This document shows positions 1 to 6,973 of a stretch of 6,973 bases of DNA, piece by piece; position 1 is the stretch's first letter; the number at the start of each line of letters is the position of its first letter. Position numbers and translations under genes: made by a program. The DNA is from CAZWCE01 sp964632505. GTDB taxonomy: Bacteria; Planctomycetota; Planctomycetia; Pirellulales; Thermoguttaceae. The notes under the pieces are model-generated. The model was not told the DNA's origin and made no database searches. It saw only the letters and a program-made list of their open reading frames with translations. The stretch lies in NCBI GenBank assembly GCA_964632505.1, contig CAZWCE010000052.1, positions 1 through 6,973 on the forward strand, read 5' to 3'.

Positions 1-161
1 GCGATCACCTCGTTCACTTCACGCGACGCCCCTTCCTGGCTCGGCCGATTGCCGGCTTCGCCGAATGACAGACATTGAGCCTGGTCAAGCAACGTCTCGG
101 CCAACACAGCAACATCATGAAACGCCGCACGGCGGGCTCTCGAGGTTCGCCCGGGTTTCAC
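1..161 (-). CDS. Possible 5' part of an unrecognised gene, running off the window edge
   Basis: From a GTG at 159-161 the minus strand stays open to the window edge, about 53 codons. The frame opens after a TGA at 195-197, and another in-frame GTG lies at 189-191. The middle section is rich in G-starting codons (for example the residues DVAVLAETLLDQAQ), and about two thirds of codons end in G or C, which is what a real gene here might show. There is no clear Shine-Dalgarno sequence or promoter, and I recognise no family. It runs in the same direction as the operon, about 126 bases after its last stop codon. A chance open frame is equally likely. Confidence 0.2.
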   Translation of the reverse strand, partial: MKPGRTSRARRAAFHDVAVLAETLLDQAQCLSFGEAGNRPSQEGASREVNEVI

Positions 162-183
162 TATTGATGCGACTCTCAATAAT
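160..183. repeat. Imperfect inverted repeat, operator-like
   Basis: Arms ACTATTGA (160-167) and TCAATAAT (176-183) are inverted complements with one mismatch in eight, separated by eight bases. Spacing and AT-rich arms resemble a binding site for a dimeric regulator, loosely of the Fur type, but no consensus is matched well. It lies over and just upstream of the possible GTG start at 161 on the minus strand. Function is inferred from shape only. Confidence 0.3.
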
Positions 184-287
184 AACAGCACGCGTCACCT
201 CGCCACGGCCGCCTAGGAAACGGCCTCAAAAAACCGTCCGCTCCGTGTCCACCATTGGTAGGGCTGCCAGGAAAAAAATGGCGGTAT

Positions 288-1691
288 CTATATCATTTCG
301 AAACGATCCGAAGACGTGTATGCTTGCGGAATCACAACGCGGGCATCGGAATTCCAGCGGGACGCCGCGATTCGTGTCGCTTCTCCCAAACACCAGACTT
401 CGCCTTGAAAGACTTCGCACCCATAGGACTGAGCATAAGCCTCGACCCCGCGGGGGCTGACGAAATAGGCGGCGTCGAACTGCGGAAGGGAGCGCCCCAA
501 TTCCGGATGGAAGACCAAGCGATTTAGAAGAAGTGATGATATATTCTTCTCATTACTCAGGAAAATATCGTGCAATCCTCCCGGCAGATGGGTACCGGCC
601 ACGAGGAGGACCTCCCCATCTTTTCTTCCTCGACGGAGAGCGTGATGAGACATTCCCGTGTCATCCGGGGAGATCCGTTGCCAGAAGAGGCTCCGTCGAA
701 CCACTGCGTTGGCGGCAGTGACATGCGTGTCTCCGAAGACCCGGGCATCAGCCTCGGATTCCCCCAGCATCCTAAAAAAAGTATTTACTCCGAGCGAGTC
801 GCAAAAGAGAATGTTCGAAAAACGCTTTTCTTGAAGATCTTCAAGGACTTTTGTAAATTCCATTTCCGCTGCTTGATTTCTTATGACCTTTAGAGCGGGC
901 CAATGGATTAGCGTTCCCAAAGAACGGAAGGCCGTCGGGTCGATTCCGGTAAACAAAATGTTCGGCTTCGGTTGCAGGCGGTGTGGAGTTCGAGCGACTT
1001 CTCCAACGACGATGCATGCCGGCGATCGGACCGAATGCTCACGGGCCAAAGCGACGATGCGACCAAGAGGCCCTTGGACGTGACGTTCCCAGGTAAGTGT
1101 ACCGCGTTCGATGATTGCAACCAGCGTATCCTTACTCCAACCGTCGGAGAGGAGTTTCTCGACGATTGCTTCCAGAGCGGCGACTCCCATCATGATGACC
1201 AAGGAATCGGCTCGGGGAAAATGTTTGTGGATCTCTCCACCAATCGTTTTCGCGGTCACAACGGCAAAACTACGAGCCGATTCACGGTGCGTCAATGAAA
1301 GCCCCGCCGCCGCAGGAACAGCAGTGGCGGCACTCATTCCGGGAATGATCTCATAGGGGACCGCATGGTCCGATAGGTTTTTCATCTCTTCGAATCCCCG
1401 CCCGAACACAAAAGGGTCGCCTCCTTTCAGACGAGCGACGTTCCAACCATTCCGGGCGAAATGTAGAAGTGTCCGTGAAATCTCTTTTTGCGACCAGTGA
1501 GTGTTTGTGCCCCCCAAGTGATGAATAACTTTCTGCTTGCAGGGGATCCCGAGCCGCTCAAGGAAATCGGGCTGGAGCAGATGGTCCATGATGACCGCCT
1601 TGCTATCGAGAATGGCACGGTAACCGGCGATGGAGAGCAACTCGGGGTCCCCCGGGCCGGCTCCGATGAGATAGACCTTCCCTTTGTTCAT
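288..1691 (-). CDS. cobA-hemD: Uroporphyrinogen-III C-methyltransferase fused to a divergent uroporphyrinogen-III synthase domain (CobA-HemD type), 467 aa
   Basis: A cytoplasmic siroheme-pathway enzyme. Residues about 4-240 are a SUMT domain, which uses S-adenosylmethionine to methylate uroporphyrinogen III at C-2 and C-7, giving precorrin-2. Visible family motifs are GAGPGDP (10-16), the RLKGGDPFVFGRG loop (87-99), PGMSAATAVPAAAG (117-130) with LTHR following, and SPACIVVGEVA (223-233). Two family positions differ: the usual YMG reads MMG (167-169), and the GTxxxQR motif reads GTLTWER (197-203). Residues about 245-467 look like HemD, which closes hydroxymethylbilane to uroporphyrinogen III. 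Support includes the FDAAYFVSPRGVEAY segment (405-419) and the VWCLGEATRIAA segment (432-443). The first HemD half is weakly conserved, so its activity is uncertain. The ATG lies 7 bases after GGGAG (1699-1703), which overlaps the upstream gene's end; the gap to that gene is only 4 bases. The SUMT call is strong, the HemD call moderate. Confidence 0.9.
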   Translation of the reverse strand: MNKGKVYLIGAGPGDPELLSIAGYRAILDSKAVIMDHLLQPDFLERLGIPCKQKVIHHLGGTNTHWSQKEISRTLLHFARNGWNVARLKGGDPFVFGRGFEEMKNLSDHAVPYEIIPGMSAATAVPAAAGLSLTHRESARSFAVVTAKTIGGEIHKHFPRADSLVIMMGVAALEAIVEKLLSDGWSKDTLVAIIERGTLTWERHVQGPLGRIVALAREHSVRSPACIVVGEVARTPHRLQPKPNILFTGIDPTAFRSLGTLIHWPALKVIRNQAAEMEFTKVLEDLQEKRFSNILFCDSLGVNTFFRMLGESEADARVFGDTHVTAANAVVRRSLFWQRISPDDTGMSHHALRRGRKDGEVLLVAGTHLPGGLHDIFLSNEKNISSLLLNRLVFHPELGRSLPQFDAAYFVSPRGVEAYAQSYGCEVFQGEVWCLGEATRIAASRWNSDARVVIPQAYTSSDRFEMI

Positions 1692-1695
1692 CGAA

Positions 1696-2187
1696 TTACT
1701 CCCGGGCTGAATCGCCTGAAGCTTGATGGAAAATAACTTTCATCGCATCGCGTGTTCTCTTAGCGAGTCGGCAATCGTTTCCATGCGTGTGAATGGCCAT
1801 CGTGAACTTCTCTTCGGTCCAGAGGGCCGGAAAAATGACCTGGGACGTTTCGGCCGAAGAAGTATTGCAGCAGAGAATCTGATGAGCTGCCGCATCATGT
1901 GCAATCCGATCATTCAGGTCCTTATCGTTTGTGGCCGCAACGACGAGAAAAAGATCGCGAAGCAATTTTTCTCGGTAGCGAGTCGTGATCCACTGGATTG
2001 AATGGGTTTCGGCCCAATCACGGCATGCCTCGGATAGCACGGGAGCAGCCAGCACAACGACCGCCCCCGCTTCGCGAAGGACTCTCGCCTTTCGCAGACC
2101 GACCGCACCGCCCCCGACCACTAGGCATCTGGCTCCGTTCAGGTCGATGGCCAAGGTGCATAGATGACGTTTTGGTGAATGCATCAT
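1696..2187 (-). CDS. Precorrin-2 dehydrogenase / sirohydrochlorin ferrochelatase (Met8 / CysG N-terminal type), 163 aa
   Basis: Completes siroheme synthesis in the cytoplasm: NAD-dependent oxidation of precorrin-2 to sirohydrochlorin, and probably iron insertion. The N-terminal Rossmann fold is clear, with CLVVGGGAVGLRKA (21-34) binding the dinucleotide. The conserved VVAATND segment (82-88) carries the Asp expected near the active site. The segment IFPALW (118-123) and the basic stretch RLAKRTRDAMK (140-150) correspond to the MPS/MPA and LAxxxR regions of CysG. The usual TxGxSP segment reads THGNDC (134-139), an unusual version. At 163 residues it is short, close to the NAD-binding half of CysG and lacking much of the C-terminal helical part. 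The start is ATG 2187 or the adjacent ATG 2184; a TTG at 2193 is also in frame. No Shine-Dalgarno sequence precedes it, so translation may depend on the sulfite reductase gene 27 bases upstream. The methylase it lacks is supplied by the next gene. Confidence 0.85.
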   Translation of the reverse strand: MMHSPKRHLCTLAIDLNGARCLVVGGGAVGLRKARVLREAGAVVVLAAPVLSEACRDWAETHSIQWITTRYREKLLRDLFLVVAATNDKDLNDRIAHDAAAHQILCCNTSSAETSQVIFPALWTEEKFTMAIHTHGNDCRLAKRTRDAMKVIFHQASGDSARE

Positions 2188-2214
2188 AAACAATTTTCGA
2201 ATTGGGGGAATATG

Positions 2215-3654
2215 TCAAGGAACATCGCCGAACGAGCTAGAGAACATTTTCTCCAGAGAGGCTTGATGCTGCTCTATAAAATCTATGAAGCGCATCGCAT
2301 CGGTTCCTCCGGCTTTTTGATAGGCCGTGTCCAAATGCTCGATCCCTTGAAGGACCTCCTTGGGTGACATGCCTCGATGAAACTCCTGGGCGAGACGATC
2401 GTCTTGTCCATTGCCGCCTCCGGCCAGGAAGCGGAAACATTCGATCGGGCGGCCACCGACACGACGTTTGCGACCGATGAGTCCGATGTCGGCTACGGCG
2501 GAATGGGCACAATTGTTCGGGCAACCGGAGATGGCGACCGAAAGGGCCTCGGCAATTCCAGCTTCGGAGATGCGATTGGCCAACCTACGGGAGTCCGCGA
2601 TGCCACGGGAACACCATGTCGTTCCGGGGCACGCTACCAAGATGTTCTTGGATACCATCGATTGCAACATCGCAGGAAGATCGATCTCGTGATTTCCGTA
2701 AAGGAAAAGATCGTGATTCAGTCCCAATCGAATGGCGGCCGAACCGTTCGCGGCGGCATCGGCCAGAGCCAATGCCTCTTCCGGCATGAGATCGCCCAAT
2801 GGTGGCGCCAATCTCTTTTGTAACGGCGTCTCGCCGGTCACGCGTTTCAGGGCAGGGAGCGAGAGGTAGACATCTTCAGCCTGTTTTGCCGTCTCCTCGT
2901 TGAGAAGAACATCGACGCGTTGCGAAAAGCTCCGGTCGCCCAATCGTTCACGGATATGAAGCAGGCGTGCTTTTCGTCGATTTTCGCGATCCCCCTCGAG
3001 ATGGAAGAGTCGCAGCACGGCAACGATGAGCGATAATATCTTATGGAACTCCAAGGACTCGTAAAGAAGAATTCCAGGTTGGGGACGCGCTCCGAGCGAG
3101 CCGGCGGCGACGACGCGAAGAGTGCCGTCGTCATTGGTATTGATCCCGAGATCGTTGACCCAGGGACGATTGGCCGAAGAACTGGAACCGGAGATGGTGA
3201 TTTTGAACTTGCGGGGCAAATCATGAATGAAGTCGAGCGATTGGGCAAGCTCTTGAACCCTCCGGGCAAGTTCTCCCACATCCCAACAATTGGCGTGAAA
3301 CCCGTTCTCCGGGGGAAGTGTGATATTTCGCAGAGCGTCGCCACAGGCCCCCACCGAGGTCAATCCGAGTTCGTGGATTCCCGCCTGCACGGCAGGCAAT
3401 TCGTCCGGAAGGACGCCATGCAATTCGATTGCTTGCCGCCGGGTCAAATGAAGCGGATACTCCGGCGTGTATTGTCGCGCGATGTGTGCCAATCCGCGCA
3501 ACTGCTCCGCCGTCACGCAACCTCCCGGTGTCTTCACTCGCTGCATGTAGAACCCCTTTTGACGCTGAGGATAGATCCCGATGCGTCTGGCATCGGCGGA
3601 AGACGCAGGGAGACGTCGGCAAGGAAACTGCGGTTGTTGATCGTATGACATCAT
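2215..3654 (-). CDS. Assimilatory sulfite reductase, siroheme/4Fe-4S type (nitrite/sulfite reductase family), 479 aa
   Basis: Six-electron reduction of sulfite to sulfide in the cytoplasm. The iron-sulfur cluster and siroheme ligand motif is complete: C342-x5-C348 and C378-x3-C382. Basic residues that hold sulfite and siroheme in the family are present: R73 in TRRQ, R109 in LRN, and K149/K151 in PRKFK. The N-terminal domain starts with the typical FYMQRVKTPGG segment (35-45). The protein is shorter than E. coli CysI (about 570 aa), mainly lacking N-terminal leader sequence. No flavoprotein partner is encoded nearby, so a ferredoxin-type donor is likely, by inference. Nitrite reductase belongs to the same family; placement beside cysH and cysK favours sulfite. 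Two ATGs are adjacent at 3654 and 3651. The best Shine-Dalgarno-like GAGG (3668-3671) is 13 bases upstream, so initiation looks weak. It starts 30 bases after cysH. Confidence 0.92.
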   Translation of the reverse strand: MMSYDQQPQFPCRRLPASSADARRIGIYPQRQKGFYMQRVKTPGGCVTAEQLRGLAHIARQYTPEYPLHLTRRQAIELHGVLPDELPAVQAGIHELGLTSVGACGDALRNITLPPENGFHANCWDVGELARRVQELAQSLDFIHDLPRKFKITISGSSSSANRPWVNDLGINTNDDGTLRVVAAGSLGARPQPGILLYESLEFHKILSLIVAVLRLFHLEGDRENRRKARLLHIRERLGDRSFSQRVDVLLNEETAKQAEDVYLSLPALKRVTGETPLQKRLAPPLGDLMPEEALALADAAANGSAAIRLGLNHDLFLYGNHEIDLPAMLQSMVSKNILVACPGTTWCSRGIADSRRLANRISEAGIAEALSVAISGCPNNCAHSAVADIGLIGRKRRVGGRPIECFRFLAGGGNGQDDRLAQEFHRGMSPKEVLQGIEHLDTAYQKAGGTDAMRFIDFIEQHQASLEKMFSSSFGDVP

Positions 3655-3684
3655 GGAGCGGTGCCATCCTCGATTCTGGTAGTA

Positions 3685-4404
3685 TCAGATACCACTCCCG
3701 TCTCGATGCAAGCCACATTCCTTTTTCCCCTGCTCCCAAGGGAATTTTCCTGCCCGCGTTCCAAAATGCACGGGAACCGGAATATGACATTGCTCGCAGC
3801 CGATCGTGGTATAGCGTTCTCCATAGGGAGAAATATAATTGTAAAGTTTGTTGTAGGGAAGTCCGTGCTCTCGTGTATATTCATCGACTTTTTCTTCGGT
3901 CCAGTCGAAAAGAGGATTGATTTTGAGTATTTTTCGATTGTCTTCGTAGACCCAGGCAACTTTTTGTCCTTTCTCACGGCGGTGAGACGATTGATCGGCC
4001 CGAAGTCCTGCAATCCAAGCATCGAGAGAAGTGATGGCACGCTGCAATGGAATTCGTTTTCGTGTTCGGCAGCAACTCGTCCGCGCCAGGAAGTGAGCGT
4101 GTTGCCCGAAATTGCGGTAGAGCGATTCGAGTTCTTCGTCGGTCGGGGCATATCGCTCGATTTCCAGAGCGAAGTGTTGCTCCACCTCTTTCAATAGTTC
4201 GTAGGTTTCAGGGGGGTTGGAGCGAGTATCGATAAAAAAAACACGGAAAGGCAGCTTGAGCCGGTGGGCCAAATCGATGGTGACGATTCCGGTTTTCTGG
4301 AAACTCGTGCCGATAGCAGCCCGGTCGCCATAGTTTTCCAGAGCGAAACGCAGAAGAGCCGAAGCATCGAGGTTTTCCAATTCTTTCAAATCGATGTTCG
4401 TCAT
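3685..4404 (-). CDS. cysH: Adenylylsulfate (APS) reductase, iron-sulfur type, thioredoxin-dependent, 239 aa
   Basis: Reduces activated sulfate to sulfite in the cytoplasm. The adenylyl-binding N-terminal part has the SFQKTG loop (34-39), FFIDTRSNPPETYEL (56-70) and the GLRADQSSHR segment (133-142). Two cysteine pairs, C111-C112 and C203-x2-C206, are the four ligands of the 4Fe-4S cluster that marks APS-using enzymes; PAPS-using CysH enzymes lack them. The C-terminal KKECGLH motif carries the catalytic C230, which attacks the substrate and is released by thioredoxin or glutaredoxin. The second pair sits in IGCEQCHIPV, and the usual tryptophan-rich RAGRWWW segment reads RAGKFPW (217-223), a variant form. 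The ATG at 4404 is chosen because GGGAG (4415-4419) lies 10 bases upstream and the family begins near here; a TTG at 4440 in the same frame would overlap the preceding gene. No ATP sulfurylase gene is in view. Confidence 0.92.
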   Translation of the reverse strand: MTNIDLKELENLDASALLRFALENYGDRAAIGTSFQKTGIVTIDLAHRLKLPFRVFFIDTRSNPPETYELLKEVEQHFALEIERYAPTDEELESLYRNFGQHAHFLARTSCCRTRKRIPLQRAITSLDAWIAGLRADQSSHRREKGQKVAWVYEDNRKILKINPLFDWTEEKVDEYTREHGLPYNKLYNYISPYGERYTTIGCEQCHIPVPVHFGTRAGKFPWEQGKKECGLHRDGSGI

Positions 4405-6973
4405 TTGGCAGATGCTCCCATGATGATTTGAATTCAGCAAGCGGCCAGTGCTTGCGCAAGATCTTCGATCAGATCGTCCACGTCCTCAATTCCAACCGAG
4501 AGCCGCAACGTTTCATCCATGATTCCCGCGTGCCGCCGTTGTTCGGGCGACATCGTGGCGTGGCTCATCGTGGCGGGGTGACACACCAACGACTCCACGC
4601 CGCCAAGGCTTTCCGCGAAGAGAAAAAGGTGCAACCGGTCGATCACTTTCTCGACGGCCTCCATGTCGCCTCGGAGATGGAAAGTCACGATTGCGCCAAA
4701 ACCATCCATCTGCACTTTGGCAAGTTCGTGCTGGGGGTGCGTCTCGATTCCAGGGTAGATCGTCTTCCGCACCTTGGGATGCTCGTCGAGGAAGCGAGCA
4801 ATGGCCATGGCGTTCTTCTCATGCTGACGCATACGGACCGCGAGTGTCTTGAGTCCCCGGAGAGTAAGCCATGCGTCCCAGGCACCCGGCACTCCGCCCA
4901 CGGCGTTCTGGTAGAATTTCACTTGTTCGTAAGCCTCGGGATCATTGGTGACGACTGCCCCGCCTATCACATCACTGTGGCCGCTGACGTACTTGGTTGT
5001 GCTGTGCAACACGATGTCCGCCCCTTGAGTGAGAGGTCGTTGAAAGAGCGGTGAAGCGAATGTATTGTCGACAACAAGCTTCGTCTCCGAGGGTTGGGCG
5101 ATCTGCCCGACCGCTTGCATGTCGACCAGTTGCAAGAGTGGATTGGCCGGCGTTTCTACCCATAGGAGCTTGGTTCTATCGTTCATCGCCTCGGCGAACG
5201 CTTCCGGTCGGGTCCCGTCGACATAGGTGAACGAGATGCCTCGGGGGATATAGACATCTTCGAATAATCGAAAGGTACCGCCGTAGATATGCTCGGACGA
5301 AACGACGTGATCGCCGGGGCGAAGGAGAGAGAGGACCGCATCGACAGCAGCCATTCCAGAACTGAAAGCCAGGCCATACTCGGCTTCTTCGAGCCCAGCC
5401 AGACATGCTTCGAGTGCAGAACGTGTCGGATTTTCGCTCCGAGAGTATTCAAAATCGCGCGGGCGCCCCACTCCCTCGAAAACATAATTCACTGTTTGAT
5501 AAATCGGGACAATGACCGAACCGGTGGCGGCGTCCGGCTTCTGCCCTGTCCGAATCGCCTTGGTTGAAAATCTCATTCGATGCCTCCCCTTGATAAATGT
5601 TTCAACCTCTCGAAAAGAGTTCACCCTGATTCCGAGAATCCTCGAAGTGGAATCCACGTCGCGATTCGCACGGCCTCCACCCCCTGCGCTAGCCGGCAAT
5701 GTCGTCGAAGAGCGGGGTGGAAAGATAGCGTTCGCCGAAGCTCGGAATGATCACGACGATGACCTTCTCCTTGTTTTCAGGACGGCCGGCCACGATTTCG
5801 GCCGCTCGAAGGGCGGCACCACTGGAAATCCCGACAAAAAGACCTTCTTCGCGGGCGCTGCGTCGTGCGAAGTCGAGTGCCTCGTCTTGATCGACCGGAA
5901 CGACCTCATCGATCACATCAAGGTTCAGCACCTTCGGGACAAAGCCCGCCCCGATGCCTTGAATCTTATGCGGCCCGGGCTTGGGCTTTTTTCCACTAAG
6001 GGTTTGCTGAAGTACGGGACTCTGGGCCGGTTCCACCGCAATCGCTTGAAAGGAAGGCTTCCGAGCTTTGATCGTTTCGGAAACGCCGGTGATCGTTCCG
6101 CCGGTACCAACGCCGCTAATCAGAATATCGACCTTGCCGTCGGTGTCGGACCAAATCTCTTCGGCCGTCGTCCGCCGATGGGCTTCAGCATTGGCCGGAT
6201 TATCGAACTGCTGCGGCATGAACATCTTCTCTTCCGTCGCCTCGATTTCCCCAGCCTTCTCGATCGCACCCAGCATGCCCTTCTCGGCGGGGGTGAGAAT
6301 CAGTTCGGCCCCCAGCGATTTGAGCACCTTGCGGCGTTCCAGACTCATCGACTCCGGCATCGCCAACATGAGACGGTACCCACGCGATGCACAAACGAAC
6401 GCCAAAGCGATGCCCGTATTGCCGCTGGTCGGCTCGACGATGCGGGTGTTCGCGTCGATCTTGCCCTCTCGCTCCGCTGCTTCGATCATCGAAACACCGA
6501 TCCGGTCCTTGACCGAAGCGAGGGGATTTCGACTTTCCAACTTCGCCAGTACCGTGGCCGAGGAGGGGATCGTTTTCTTCACTTGAACCAAAGGCGTCTT
6601 GCCGACCGATTGCGTGATATCCGTGTAATAGTTCATTGAAACCTCACTCTTCGATAATGTTTCCTAGAAGACGTAGGATCGGGCGAAGGCATCTTCACGA
6701 AATTGCGTCATGCGTAAGGGAACGATTGAATCATTAAAAACAATACTTTTATTTGACGATTATGACGATTTTGATTTTACACACCCCCACTAGACGAGTC
6801 AACGGCATTCGATAATTTTTTCAGATAAAAATATCATTTCTTCGGTGTACGCACACACCCTCCGCGGAGCATATAAACGAATGCAAAACCATTCTATAGG
6901 GGGGTGGAGGTGAGATGGCTGTTCGGCGGCAATTGCCTTATGTCTTTAGCGTCAATTAGGTCTTTCGGTAAGG

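Larger units (their letters stand above)
1..287. other. Downstream flank of the operon with no confident gene
   Basis: This stretch lies downstream of the last operon gene. I see no gene I can name. It contains a weak partial open frame on the minus strand (1-161), an imperfect inverted repeat (160-183), and two short T-runs on the minus strand (T7 at 272-278 and T6 at 228-233). Neither T-run is preceded by a convincing GC-rich stem, so I do not call a terminator. A short plus-strand frame is open from position 3 to a TGA at 64-66 and could be the tail of a converging gene, but 21 codons are too few to judge. Confidence 0.5.

Overview
The window holds one compact minus-strand gene cluster for assimilatory sulfate reduction and cysteine synthesis. 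It is transcribed from right to left, starting at a good sigma-70-type promoter near 6774-6802. In transcription order the genes are cysK (cysteine synthase), a cystathionine gamma-synthase/lyase-type PLP enzyme, cysH (iron-sulfur APS reductase type), a siroheme/4Fe-4S sulfite reductase, a Met8/CysG-N type precorrin-2 dehydrogenase/ferrochelatase, and a fusion of uroporphyrinogen-III C-methyltransferase with a divergent uroporphyrinogen-III synthase (HemD) domain. After the 112-base gap that follows cysK, the spacings shrink to 29, 30, 27 and 4 bases, so the six genes are very probably one operon.

The genes form a coherent pathway. CysH reduces adenylylsulfate to sulfite and the sulfite reductase takes this to sulfide. 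CysK fixes sulfide onto O-acetylserine to give cysteine, and the PLP enzyme links cysteine to cystathionine and homocysteine. The last two genes make siroheme, the prosthetic group of the sulfite reductase. The fusion protein may make uroporphyrinogen III and should methylate it to precorrin-2; the Met8-type protein should then oxidise precorrin-2 and insert iron. ATP sulfurylase, sulfate uptake, serine acetyltransferase and a dedicated electron donor for the sulfite reductase are not in the window.

Region by region: 1-287 has no confident gene, only a weak partial open frame on the minus strand and an imperfect inverted repeat. Positions 288-6636 are the operon. Positions 6637-6973 are the control region: an AT-rich block, the promoter, a leader of about 130 nt with tandem 9-bp repeats, a near-palindrome, two mini-ORFs and possible alternative RNA stems, and a divergent 14-codon ORF with a strong Shine-Dalgarno sequence.

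The organism is a bacterium of intermediate GC content, roughly low to mid 50s by eye, with an AT-rich control region. The gene set, the SUMT-HemD fusion and the mix of strong and absent Shine-Dalgarno sequences would fit a planctomycete or related PVC-group bacterium, but this is a low-confidence guess. No mobile element, CRISPR array, rRNA or tRNA was seen. The pathway itself is conventional; the less ordinary parts are the fused divergent HemD domain, the variant iron-sulfur motif of CysH and the untested regulatory structure of the leader.
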